Shown here: positions 22,824 to 33,599 of the stretch, one piece after another
Layout: each line of letters begins with the position of its first letter
Numbering within the stretch: the stretch's first letter is position 1
NCBI GenBank assembly: GCA_035578175.1
Contig: JAQMRL010000003.1
Coordinates: 83,835,969 to 83,899,968 of the forward strand
Length of the DNA stretch: 64,000 nucleotides
Origin: Catonia carolina
Taxonomy: Eukaryota > Arthropoda > Insecta > Hemiptera > Achilidae
Reading direction: 5' to 3'
The notes under the pieces: generated by a model
What the model saw: only the letters and a program-made list of their open reading frames with translations
What the model was told of the DNA's origin: nothing
Databases searched by the model: none
Translations under genes and position numbers: made by a program

Positions 22824-22894
<71 letters not shown>

Positions 22895-23035
22895 ACAGAC
22901 AGACCAATCGCTAAAAACATGTTTTTTGGGTTCAGGGGGTCTGAAAACGTATAGATCCGGTGAAAACTCGATTTCGAAAAATCGACATGAAAACAATACT
23001 TTCCTTCCTATATATTCATATAGGCAAGAGAAAGT
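22045..23035 (+). mobile_element. HINE-like element, near-complete copy
   Basis: 5' end TCTGGTGTGAAACACTCACA, whose GTGTGA/TCACAC forms a small hairpin. ACTTTCTCTTGCC lies 22 bp inside the 5' end and its reverse complement GGCAAGAGAAAGT is the very 3' end, preceded by hairpin CTATATATTCATATAG. Internal features: two CTACAACTTTTAT hairpin modules, GGCGCCTACCCTATCTTG, CTACTTCCGGTTGACCGATT, a (CA)n array at about 22826-22890, and CCGGTGAAAACTCGATTT. No coding capacity. Confidence 0.85.
22826..22890 (+). repeat. (CA)n microsatellite inside HINE-like copy
   Basis: Pure CA repeats, then CAGACACACAGACAGA before the conserved CGCTAAAAACATGTTTT. Confidence 0.95.
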
Positions 23036-23233
23036 AAAAATGATATCTAAAATATTCTAAATTTCATTTTTTTTAAAAGCCAGTCAGATTCAATTAAATT
23101 TTATTTAGAACCGATTTTTGTTTTGTTTTATTTTGATTGGCATTTGTTATTATGTGTTAAATAAGTTAGAAATAAATACTAAATGTTACAAAACCTGACG
23201 AATGTTTTTTAAACCACTACCTCTTCCGTTATT

Positions 23234-24700
23234 ATGGGAGACTGTACTTTGTATTCCGGTAATGTTATTTTCTATTTTTAGGTACATTTTCATAGGATTG
23301 GTAAAAGATAGGGAAATTAAACTTTACACACCATAAATGTCAGGTTTATCTCGAGCTAGTAACATTTTTTACAATTTAATCTTTGGACCATACCATTTTT
23401 TTTAAATATTACGATAAACATAAAATTTAAAAAAATTGTTTTCTACTTTTTGTGCGTATTACTAATTTTTGGAGCACCTGAGGAAGTCATAAAAATGTCG
23501 GTATATGTGGATATACAAGATAATTAACTGGTAAAAAGTTCAGCCATATACGTTTATTGGTTTCTGAGAAAAATTTACCTAGTGTTAAAAATCTAAATTT
23601 ACGGGAAAACGCAAGAAACAAGAAGGCACAAATCAAAAACAAGTAAATTTCCCATCAACAGTTGTTTAGAAAGCTGAACCAACAGCTGAGAATACAAAAA
23701 ACAGTGATGCAAATATTTTAAAAGCTAAAATTTACTTTGTACTAAAATGAGCAGTATAAAATTGTGAAAAATATTCGTTCTTGGTAACATGATAATTTTT
23801 CTGTGTAAGCTTGATAAAAACTTGATTTTTTCATAAAAAAATTATTTTTTTGACGCAATTTAATGTTTTTTTCTGGTAGATATAGGCCTAAACTATTAAA
23901 AAACAAAATCTGGTGTGAAACTCTCACACAACTTTCTCTTGCCAATGCAAATAATTAATAATAAACCTAACATTATTAATAAAATATTAGAAATAAACAA
24001 AAACTAACCTCAAAAACATAACCTTATTTTAATCATGAGTGAATGACGCAAAATGACAATCGAACTCAGTTTGGCTTAAAAATACGGAAAATCACGCTTT
24101 CACGCTAAACTAGGCTCTGTAGAGAAAAATGCTCTAAACAAAAGTTGTAGATCTTTTAATTTTCTATAAATTTAATTATATACACTTTTGTCGTAAAATG
24201 CATACGAAGACCGAAATGTTAAAAAAATCGATTTTTCTCACGTTTTCGTGAGAAAAAAAACAGAAAATCGCAAATTACCGCTAAACTAAGCGTTATACAA
24301 AAAAATGTTTGAAATAAAAGTTGTAGGTTTTTAAATTCTCTACAACTTTTATGATATAACGTTTTGCGCTAAAATTTATATTAAAGCCGTAATCTTAAAA
24401 AAAACAACGTTTTTACGTGAAAACAGCCTCACCGAGAATTTCAGCAAACATGGCGCCTACCCTATCTTGTAGAGAATAAAAAATTGAGTAAAATAGGCGA
24501 TTTTAAAAAAAATCGTAGGACCAGTTTTTGAGAAAATCGCAAAAAAGTGAAAAATTATACGAATAAACTACTACTTCCGGTTGACCGATTTTGATGAAAA
24601 TGTTCGTGTCGCGTCCGGTAGTGGTATGTAACTTAAGTTTCAAGTTTCAAGTTTCAAGTTCGTACGATGTTCCGTTCTTGAGATATTCTGTTCACACACA

Positions 24701-24751
<51 letters not shown>

Positions 24752-24935
24752 CTATCGCTAAAAACATGTTTTTTGGGTTCAGGGGGTCTGAAAACGTATA
24801 GATCCGGTGAAAACTCGATTTCGAAAAATCGACATGAAAACAATACTTTCCTTCCTATATATTCATATAGGCAAGAGAAAGTAATAAAAAACCATAAATC
24901 GAAATTTTGAGTTAAAACCATCGTGCCATCTCCCC
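23234..24935. mobile_element. TTAA-flanked element (copy A), itself interrupted
   Basis: The left end TGGGAGACTGTACTTTGTAT matches the left end of copy B (reverse strand of 55080-55668). The right end ...CATCTCCCC is followed by TTAA at 24936-24939. The interior shares long similarity with copy B (GGAGCACCTGAGGAAGTCAT, TCATGTTACC/GGTAACATGATAATTTTT). A HINE-like element occupies 23909-24882, leaving about 730 bp of TTAA element. TTAA insertion is the piggyBac signature, but no transposase is present and the GGGG start is not the classic piggyBac end. Confidence 0.6.
23909..24882 (+). mobile_element. HINE-like element, near-complete copy inside TTAA element
   Basis: Ends TCTGGTGTGAAACTCTCACA and AGGCAAGAGAAAGT; closely similar to the copy at 22045-23035 throughout, including both hairpin modules. 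(CA)n at about 24706-24748. Because the two copies are only about 0.9 kb apart and in the same orientation, unequal exchange between them is possible. Confidence 0.85.
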
Positions 24936-25055
24936 TTAAATATTTTAGTCATATAATTGGCTGACCATGTGATAAGAAACAGAAGAATTTTTTTAGCCCT
25001 GTAACAAGCAGATCAATTGCCAATATTTAAACACTCCAACTGCCTGTTATGGGCA

Positions 25056-26540
25056 ACCATTAAATTTATTAAATCAAAAATCTATTCTAGAGATTGTGAT
25101 GCCTTTCAGTATTCATTGTGTGAGTTTATTAACACGAGCTAGCTAATTAAAATAAGTAACATAATTAGTGAAATGATGCTAAGAATTTATTAATAGTTTA
25201 TTAGTTTTGTAATTTACTTAAAAGAAAATTAAAAATAATAAGTAATGATGTACCTGTACAATAATTAACTCGCTCTTTCAGTATTAATAACAACATTATA
25301 CGCGTACAGAAATATTAAAACAACAACATTTATATTTTTTAATTAGACAGAATGTATGAATAGTTACAAAAAAAATTGTTTAAGACACTCTAATACTAAT
25401 TTCTCTTCACTTGTCCGAGAGATAAAATAAATACTTTCACGTAATGGAGAAGTGCAATTCTTAATGGTTTTCTATTATTTTCTTAATTATTATAAAAAAT
25501 TAGGTACATATGTAACTTTCTCTTTAAGCAGTTCTATTACATGGGTGTTCATTTTGCTCCTAAAAAAATTAATTAATTGGATTGGTGTGTAAGCTAGTTT
25601 TTATCGTAAAAAAATGTGCAAGTTTTTCTTTTTGTATAGGTAGGATACGATAAGAAATTAATTCAATTTTATATTAAATTTTTGAAAAAGTATAAGTTTG
25701 CCAGTTGTCCCTCAACCAATTTAATGGAATTTTCTATTTATACATCACACGTTCATTTGTGTTTCATTTGTAATTATAAATTCAAAAGAATTTGTTGTAA
25801 AAATGCATGATTCAGTCAAAAAATCATGGAGTCAAAATGTCGTGTAGCTAAAATAGGACTTTTTAAAAAATATGGCCGCCATATTAAAACGGAACATCAG
25901 ATCTTACTTTAAAAATATTTAAATTATAGAGAAAAGTATGATCTTTAACATACTTAAACACCAATTTTTTATGTAAAGCCTGGATGAAGTAACAGACGTT
26001 TAAAAAGCACATTTACAAAAACCCGGCTAAGAACTGGGTTATTTTTATGCGTAAATTACTGTATCTCCAATAAATTTTTAAATAAAAAACTTTTAAGTTA
26101 AACAAATTTGCAGTGTTAAATTTGCCGTAGCGTTATAGATTTTCCGTTCAGTCGTTTTTGAAATAAAGCTCTTCAAATACAACGGACTTCTTTCGTGGCG
26201 GATACTTTTTACTTTCTCTTGCCTATATAAGTATATTATAATCATTATTAAGTTTCGTTTTGTAATATTCTTTACATTTAATATAACATAAGTAGGCATA
26301 TATAATTTTTTCATTAGGTTATTATTTCATAATATGAAATAATTTAATTTTAAATGGATTATTTTTGATTATTTGTATTACTGCTTATTTACTACATAGG
26401 TGTTTCTTTCGATTCATAATATATTTAATTTTACTGTTTAGATACAATTTAAAAAAGGACATAGGACTATTGTAGTATATTGTAAAATAAATTCTCTGTG
26501 TACATTTTTGTACCAACATTTAATGGTTCAAGGTTATTAA
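25056..26540. other. Unassigned AT-rich sequence with one HINE-like end
   Basis: At 26212-26235 the sequence ACTTTCTCTTGCCTATATAA matches only the hairpin terminus of the HINE-like family. Nothing else recognised. Confidence 0.45.
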
Positions 26541-26719
26541 TTTTTTTCTTTATTAGTTTATTTAAAACCCCTTTAACAACGAGGTTATTAGCGACTGCGG
26601 TGGGTTATCTATAGAACGTTGAGGTTTTAATTTGTAATAATTTCCAGACTTTAGCCGGGAATCGAACCTGGGACCTCTGCGTTGTAGGCGCGCGCTACTG
26701 CTACGCTACCAAGGTGACC
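26541..26719 (-). repeat. tRNA-derived SINE (family C variant)
   Basis: Minus strand begins GGTCACCTTGGTAGCGTAGC (A box TGGTAGCGTAGC) and has a B box GGTTCGATTCC (26658-26668 complement), then CTGGAAAT(T)ATTACA. The body holds AAAACCTCAACGTTC and TCGCTAATAACC and ends in TTTTAAATAAACTAA. The head folds roughly like a tRNA, but the attached body repeated at 33205 and 45478 shows it is a SINE, not a tRNA gene. Confidence 0.75.
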
Positions 26720-27042
26720 TATATTTATTTTTATTGTTATAAGTTAACAATTCTTTCATTGTTAAGCTTTAATTTATAGATCAGCATTTTGTGACTATGT
26801 AACAATTTAAAAGTGTAATATATTTGCTGACTGTACTAGATGCCCCTGGCACATAATCTACTTTAGTGGGGTATCGTTTAACTGTTTTTGATCATTAGTT
26901 TACTTTATTTATTTTTTTATGAAAATACCTGTGTATTTATAATTTCTTTATCTTTAATAAACTTCTGGTCAGCATTTTTGTTTGTCCAGAGAAATTATTA
27001 TTATTAAAGTATTTAACATTGAAGTACTTCAACTGTTGGATA

Positions 27043-27177
27043 ATAGTGTAATTGTCAGGCGACTGAAAAGGACTAAGCCTGTAGATTTATTATGTTAAAA
27101 AAACAAAAATTATTACTAAAAGTATAATAGTTAGGTGACTGAAAAGAACTAAGCCTGTAGATTTAGTGTGTTAAAAT
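27043..27177 (+). repeat. Tandem duplication, ~76 bp unit x2
   Basis: GACTGAAAAGGACTAAGCCT and GTAGATTTATTATGTTAAAA recur as GACTGAAAAGAACTAAGCCT and GTAGATTTAGTGTGTTAAAA 76 bp later. Confidence 0.85.
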
Positions 27178-27320
27178 AAGATTACGAAAGTGTAATTTTG
27201 TAGGCTGGAAGAATTGGTGTTTTAAGAAAAAGACTGATAAACTATAAATAAGAGTAAATTATATTAAAGTTATGTATGTAATATAAGTTACTAAAACTAA
27301 TGGTTTGCTATAAGTAACAT

Positions 27321-28624
27321 TTTTTTTTTTTTTGACTTTATTAGGAAAATTCACAATTGTATATAATAACAACGAGTGAATGAGGTGATTAAGAAATGGA
27401 ATAAAATGCGCTTTAAGACTTAGAGGAGATCACCACTCAACAGTGGGCTCCAGCTGGAAATGTCCTGTGGATGGATTAGATAATAGTGTATACTATCGGA
27501 AATTACTTATTACAAAATGATGTCCCTACTCCATCGTCGGTGTAGACGTCTGCGGGGATTCCCGGGAAGGTATGGTAGGTATAGGTTGCGTACAAGTTCG
27601 TTGCTATGATGTGATAATTTCATACGGAATCTTGTGTAAATTTTACGAAATAAGTCGTTCACGTACGGAATATTGAAGTCATTGTGCAAACAGTCATTGG
27701 TAACGTAAAAGGGAGCATTTGTAATTTGTCGTAAGAGTTTTGACTGAAATCGCTGGATTTTTGAAATTACGGATGCCTTAGCAGTTCCATAGATTTGGCA
27801 GGCATACATCCAAACAGGCCGGAGATAAGCTTTATAAATAAGAAGTTTAAGATGCAGTGGTAATTTAGAGCGTTTAGAAAGTAAAAAGTAAAACCGTTTT
27901 CGTCTGTCGTCTAAAGTTCTCCGTTTAATATCTACATGAGTGTTCCACGTGAGCCGTCTATCCATGTATAAACCGAGATAGCGTACTTTTTGAGACTGAG
28001 GAAGAGGATGGCCGTTTAAGACAATCGGAGGGCAGTCCTGCCGTCGTAAGGTAAAAGTAGTCTGTACAGTTTTTGCAGCATTTATCTGAATACGCCATTG
28101 TTGAAACCAAGATTCTAGTTGTGTTACATGGTGTTAGAAATTAAGAGTGACATCATTTGGAGCGTCTGCAGAAGATAAAATCAGAAAGTCGTCAGCAAAG
28201 GAGGCAGTGAGAGTTGTAGGATTAGTGGGGGCATCTGATACATAAACGCTAAAAAGATGTGGAGACAAGACTGAACCTTGTGGAACCCCTGCAAGAGAAT
28301 CAAAGGAATCTGATTGTGTCTGACCTTGAACAACAGCAAAAAAGCGTTCACTAAGAAAGGATTTAATGATAAGATAGTAGGTGAATGGAAAAAGCCGGAG
28401 TTTATATAATAGTCCGTCTCGCCAAACGCGGTCGAAGGCTTGAGAAACATCAAAGAAAACGCCTGAAGCATACCGTTTTTGTTCAAAAGCGCTAGCTAGA
28501 TAATCAGTAACTCGATGCAGCTGGTGAATAGTGGAATGGTTAGCTCTGAAACCAAACTGGTGAGATGGAATAACATCGAATTCTTCCATGTAGGGAATCA
28601 TTCTACTGAGGAGAAGTTTAGAGC
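27321..28624 (-). pseudogene. Jockey-clade LINE, RT palm to 3' end, one stop codon
   Basis: The minus strand is open from 28624 to 27510 except for a single TAA at 28133-28131. It reads HQFGFRANHSTIHQLHRVTD, GVFFDVSQAFDRVW (the first catalytic Asp block), SLAGVPQGSVLSPHLFSVYV and ASFADDFLIL (FADD, catalytic). Past the stop it continues FQQWRIQINAAKTVQTTF, VRYLGLYMDRRLTWNTH, KLPLHLKLLIYKAYLRPVW and RFQSKLLRQITNAPFYVTND. A 3' UTR and T-run (27321-27334; poly(A) on the sense strand) end it. ATAAGTAACAT (27310-27320) and ATAAGTAATAT (28625-28635) are a near-perfect 11 bp duplication. 5'-truncated; endonuclease absent. Young but inactive. Confidence 0.85.
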
Positions 28625-28635
28625 ATAAGTAATAT

Positions 28636-29295
28636 TAAGCTATTTTTACGTCATATAGTGATGTAAGTTACTAAATTAAAGTGTAAATTAACAATAGGAT
28701 TAAGTTAGAGATTTAAAAAAATAATAAGTTTATAGAACACTGTGAAGTGTCATTAGAAAATAAGTGCTATAGTCGTTTGCACGTTCAGTTGACACAATGG
28801 ATCTTATGGGAATCGTCACTGCAAGTAGCGCAACTAAAAACATCAAATTCTTAAAGAGATTTGGATGCGTAAATAAATACATTTTTTAAACCTCTATAAA
28901 ACACGTATTTTTAAGGTAGAACTACAATTTAAGTTTTTCTTGACAGAAAAAAATGTATTTTGTAGAATTTTTAATGAATTGTAAAAAATAAAAAAAACTT
29001 TAAAAAAATTTTCATCGAAAAAAGTTAAGTGCTAGCACCAGTAGGTGACTGCACGATTATATACATGGGGGGGGGGGGGGTTAATATCGCTAAAGAAAAA
29101 CTGTTCGTTAGTTTCAAGTAACTAGTTGCAGTAAATCTACAATTAAAAAAAGCAATTATGTTATTGAGTGAAGGTTGTCCTATTGATATTGTGGTATGTC
29201 TCAATTTTTGTTCTTTATTTCCTCCTTCATTCCTCTGTTCTTTGAGAATGTAAATCTCAAATATTGAAATATTTGAGTTTCTTTTTATCTCTATA
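28636..29295. other. Unassigned, with a run of 14 G
   Basis: 29067-29080 is an uninterrupted G14 in otherwise AT-rich DNA. No gene or repeat family recognised. Confidence 0.6.
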
Positions 29296-29307
29296 TTTTC
29301 ACTAAAT

Positions 29308-29652
29308 GCGGATAACAGGCAGGTTGAGTTTTAAATTATTTGCACTCGGTTTCCTAATTTCAGGGCTACAAAAAATAGTTCTGTTTTTATCACATGGTCA
29401 ACCAATTATATGACTGAAGCATTTAAGAACAGAAGAGGCAAAGGTGTAAAAGACACTACTCAGAGTTAACTCTTCTGAGAATAATGAATTTCATTATATA
29501 CCCAGACTCTGTTGTAGATGATGTGAAGTTGTCATTTGCAGGGTGGAAAGTACGGGCTTTTAAGATGGCCTGGTATGCTGATAAGCATACTTTTACCCAG
29601 TAAGGAAGGCAATGGCAAACGAGCCTTTAGTCTGATGACCTAAACAATAACA
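29308..29652 (-). repeat. SINE-B copy 6 with 12 bp duplication
   Basis: TTTTCACTAAAT (29296-29307) and TTTTTACTAAAT (29653-29664) flank it. The copy carries the body and 3' end (antisense GGATAACAGGCAGG... to GTCTGATGACCTAAACAA) with an internal deletion near the B-box region. Confidence 0.8.
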
Positions 29653-29664
29653 TTTTTACTAAAT

Positions 29665-30890
29665 TCCAAACTTTTACTTTTGACTATTTATCTTCAACCC
29701 GTGATATTTTGTATTTTTCCTCTGGTTTCCAAATCATACATTCTGATCTTCATCATCTTGCGTTATCACTATTTGATCATCTGCGAGCCTTGTTGTAGTG
29801 TATATAGAGGTAATCGTCTCGTATTAGAATAACCATCCACTTGCATTTTTTTTCTATTTAATTAACTTTTATTTGAACTACTAACAAATTACAATTAGAC
29901 TATTTCGATTAAATTAATTACAAACCTAAAAGCTTAAACTAAACTTAACTTTAAATAAAATACTGTCCCTTAAGGATACCCGGAACGAAAGAAATTGAAA
30001 ATTTTCACATTTTCGGTTTTATAAAAATGATTAAAATTCAGAGTGTGCATCCAACGATATAGGTATAATGTGTTTAGGATTTTGCAGTTTTTTTTAAATT
30101 AAAAATACGTTGAACCTTACGTTATTTTTTAAACGTTACCCATTTGCATAACATCTCTATTTTTTTTAATAACACAGATAATTTAATAATTTTTTTTAAA
30201 ACTTTAAAATATAACGTTTTGCTTTAAAACTTTAAGTTAGCACCAGACCACCTGTGAATGTAATGTATTAACCTCTGAACTGTAAAAAAACATATTGAAT
30301 TATTTAACGTATAATGTGTTCTCATTTCGTTTTTTTTTTTTTTTTTTTTGTTTCACGTAAATAGCAATTTTTGACACATAAGGAACATTTTCTCAGGCAG
30401 CTGTGAATGAATTTTAATGATATTTTTGCAAAGCCTTTCATACAATAACTTCAATATAGTACTGAGTTAATATTATAGTAAAATAATTTGTGTTTAAATA
30501 TTTATTTTCCACAATAGGCAAAAAGTTATGATTTTCAAAAGTGGTAATTTCAAATAAGAATTTCTTATCTTCCTAACAATATATCAAAATTATACTTATT
30601 CAGTGATTGCAGAATAGCCTGAAAAGTAATCATAAGAAAATTGGGCAGAGTAACTCTAATAGTTTTTGAGAAAATATTCATTACATTAACATTATTGAAA
30701 TAGGCATTCCGGGTACCCTTAACAATCAAACAATGATTCACTTGCCTTTCTCTGAAATCTAAGTTGGCATTTATTTATCTTTTATACCCTAAGATTTAAT
30801 TTTAATCAGCTATTAAGTTTTTAGGTAATAAGGTGTCTTGATAAGGTGTGTAGGTAACACAAATAATTGATACAAAACATTACAGATACT
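29665..30890. other. No recognised feature; long T-run at 30331-30349
   Basis: AT-rich with homopolymers. A poly-T run could be a LINE tail on the minus strand but no LINE sequence is recognised next to it. Confidence 0.4.
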
Positions 30891-30902
30891 GGGTGGTAAT
30901 AA

Positions 30903-31064
30903 AACATAAAACATTATGTGGTCCTGGGTTCGAATCCCACTCAGGCATGGCATATTTTCATACGTTACAAAAAATCATTTCATCCTACATCGCATAAAGT
31001 TCCACCCCAACGTCGTCGCTAATGACCATTGGAGTTGATGCGACGTTAAATAAAAAAAAAAAAC
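30903..31064 (+). repeat. tRNA-derived SINE (family C), 5'-truncated
   Basis: Starts inside the tRNA head at GTGGTCCTGGGTTCGAATCC (B box), then CACTCAGGCATGGCATATTT TCATACGTTA as in the 51570 copy, and ends GATGCGACGTTAAATAAAAA. The A box is missing. Confidence 0.75.
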
Positions 31065-31721
31065 ATTACAGACAATCCCTTAATTCTGCTTGTGCAAATA
31101 AAGCTAATAATTTAATAAGAAGTAATGAAAAAAATTCTATTATTTATTTCTTCTTATTCTATGTTATTGCTAGTTGTGACCTCGAACCACTTTAATGTTA
31201 TATCTCCAGTTATAGCTAACAGACAACTTCTATTACTACTATTATTTTTACTTTTGCTGTACTATTAGAGATGAATAACTTCTCTCGCCTTTTTCACAAT
31301 GTTCGTTAAAGTAGTAGTAAAATATGAAAGATAATACTGTTGATATTTATGTAGCTAAAAGTTCTGTTGCTAAAAGCCTAACTGTTTACACGTTGAGTCA
31401 TCAACTTGTTAGCTTACTACTGTATTATGTTAGAGTAGATTCAAGTATAATTGTCTAGTCAAGGTCACTTTATGTTTTCTACACGATATCAAGAGAAGAA
31501 ATTGTTGTATTCAGATATATATACTTTCTTTAAATATACTATCGAGATCGTATTTTATTTTTCTTGAATTTATTTTTCTTCTTTTCCGGTATTTGTGTAT
31601 ATTTTTTTAAATAACTTAAAAAGGTGACAAACTAATTAGTTTAAATACGAGAGACGTTAACGAGACAAATTAATGTAGAAAAGAACAATTTATTCAATAA
31701 CAGTGAAACTTTTTTAAATCA

Positions 31722-31990
31722 AGTTTACAACCAGCAATAAAATCCTTCACGACAATTTCAAAATTCCGACAGTAAAGGAGTTAACCGCGTCCTTGTATAG
31801 TAAATTTTACGAACGACTAGATGTCCATCCAAACCAACTAGCCCGTGATCTAGCTACAAGGAACTTCCCACCTGTGCGACGTCTCAAACGAAAATGGAGT
31901 AGAGACCTCTTGGTCTAAATAACGGATAATACCCGTAGTTATAAACGGAGAATGTACCACTGGGTACCTCTTCTCCTTAAAGCGAAACTC
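31722..31990 (+). pseudogene. Jockey-clade LINE tail, ORF end plus 3' UTR
   Basis: The plus strand reads ILHDNFKIPTVKELTASLYS, KFYERLDVHPNQLARDLATR and RRLKRKWSRDLLV then TAA. This parallels the end of the element at 27321 ('LHNDFNIPYVNDLFRKIYTR', 'RRWSRDIIL'). A UTR with CCACTGGGTACCTCTTCTCC follows; a similar UTR piece lies at 33475-33580. 5' part absent. Confidence 0.7.
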
Positions 31991-32029
31991 CCCACCACCA
32001 TTTAAATATCATTTACGGAAATTGTGCAG

Positions 32030-32640
32030 CTCAATGTACAGTACCGTAATAACATTTCAAGACAAAAAAAAGTTTACAACTTTACAATAAAGTTTAAATT
32101 GATAAGATTTTCAATTCAAAGGTGTAAAACTGGAGGAGATTTACTCAAGAATGTCAAACAGTTTGGTAAAAAGTGTTACAGGGAAAAATACATCAGGATG
32201 AAACGTAAGCAGTTACGTTTAATGGTATTGGTTGCTAGATAGAAAGTTCTGTTTTTTCTCAGCCAATAGATTGCTCATTTACAAAACAATAATAAATTGA
32301 GTGTGGACGTACGGAATTGAACTGTGTGGATCAGCATGTTCATCTACTATTGCCATCTTTCAACGTCTACGATCAAAGATCCTTAGAATTGATTCAAAAC
32401 CAATCCCTTGGTTCAAAACCAATTACATAAATCACCATGGCTTATGTATAAACACTCTACCAGGCGAAATACGGCAACGATACAAAAATACCTAGACAGA
32501 CTTGAACGTCATCAAACCCTTTGACAATTAACCTTTTTTGAGAATATTGACAAATATCACAGACTATGTTTCAAAATTTTAGACTTACCGGACAGACAAA
32601 ATTAAAAATTACAGGGACAACTATCGGCGATAAAGTGTTT
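32030..32640 (+). pseudogene. Jockey-clade LINE, C-terminal relic
   Basis: Broken frames read RKQLRLMVLVAR then LFFLSQ-ID-LLIYKTI. After a frameshift they give VWTYGIELCGSACSSTIAIF, QRLRSKILRIDSKPIPWFKT and NYINHHGLCINTL, and on through LPGEIRQRYKNT into a degenerate tail ending LDLPDRQN. Block order matches the Jockey post-RT tail seen at 6063-6479. Inactive. Confidence 0.7.
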
Positions 32641-33204
32641 ATTTATTTTAATTTTTTAATTAGCTGACAATAATTCTAATTTTTGTATTTTTGTTAAAAC
32701 CACATTGAAAATTAATCTCACCAATAACTACAGTTGATGTTTAAGTAAGAGTTACGCTAGTTGGCATAATCTACATCAAACTTTATTATCCAATGTTATA
32801 AAATTTACTTATATTTAAATAATGAACTGATTGTAAATAGTATTCAAGAAAGTTAAAAAAAATCATATTGAACACAATTTTATCGTATTACTTTGAATAA
32901 TTACACTCACTAATTAGAACACACACTTTCTAGCCACAATTAATAATATGAAACTTCACATAGTTGATTAGTTTCTTGTTACCATACTTTCATCAAACCA
33001 CACTTCTTAAATTGACACTGATAACAGGAGCAAAATAATGAATACATTAAAAAAGTATTGAGTTTTTTAATTGTGATCTTTACGATTTAGTTGATATGAA
33101 CAATCTTCAAAAATTTTTAATGTAGAAAAAATTCAGTGGTTTATTTTAAAATAAAAATAGTTTTCACATAATTATTTATCAAATATAATTTTTTTTATTT
33201 ATTT

Positions 33205-33357
33205 TGTTTAGTTTATTTAAAAACAGCTGAATTATTAGCAACCTCTGTAGATTATGTAACTGGAACGGTGGGTTTTGACTGGTTATAATTTCTAAACCCT
33301 AATCGTGAATTGAACCCGGGACCTTCACGTTGTAAAATACCACTACACTACTGAGGC
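33205..33357 (-). repeat. tRNA-derived SINE (family C variant)
   Basis: Minus strand starts GCCGCCTCAGTAGTGTAGTG, B box GGTTCAATTC, then GAAATTATAACCAGTCAAAA, CCCACCGTTCCAG and a tail TTTTTAAATAAACTAAAC. Same body as 26541 and 45478; more diverged. Confidence 0.7.
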
Positions 33358-33474
33358 GGCAAAAATTTGCTTTTATACGAACAAAATATATAATGTATTA
33401 ATTAAACTTCGTTGAAAAAACTGAGTTGTAAAAAATAATGTTTATTTCCAGATTAGTACAAGTGTAGCTGGGTT

Positions 33475-33580
33475 TTTTTATCTGAGTAGCAAGTAACACC
33501 CATATTTTTTATCGGAGGAAGTACCGCTTGGTACCTCTACTTCTGGCAATAAGATTTCCACCCATAAACTACTTTTAATA
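33475..33580 (+). repeat. Fragment resembling the 31920 Jockey 3' UTR
   Basis: AGTACCGCTTGGTACCTCTA and the neighbouring CTTCTGGCAATAAGATTTCC parallel GTACCACTGGGTACCTCTTC and its flank at 31955. Short and diverged. Confidence 0.35.
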
Positions 33581-33599
33581 TAGCATCAAAAAAATATTT

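Larger units (their letters stand above)
23195..25055 (+). repeat. SINE-B copy 5, split by a TTAA element
   Basis: Left piece at about 23195-23233 ends ACCACTACCTCTTCCGTTA. The right piece, 24940-25055, resumes with ATATTTTAGTCATATAATTG then GCTGACCATGTGATAAG. Intact SINE-Bs read CTACCTCTTCTGTTCTTAAA at this point, so the insertion used the SINE's own TTAA. The 5' part of the SINE is missing. Confidence 0.7.

Noticed and set aside
24640..24921. 93-codon frame ending in the CA array (also 41268-41591, 41434-41622)
   Set aside because: Recurrent readings of conserved non-coding HINE-like sequence; similarity between copies is at DNA level and frames differ.
26654..26719. Possible tRNA gene on the minus strand (also 45478-45550 and 51570-51641)
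   Set aside because: A and B boxes are present, but each is fused to the same repeated body and tail, so they are SINE heads rather than tRNA genes.
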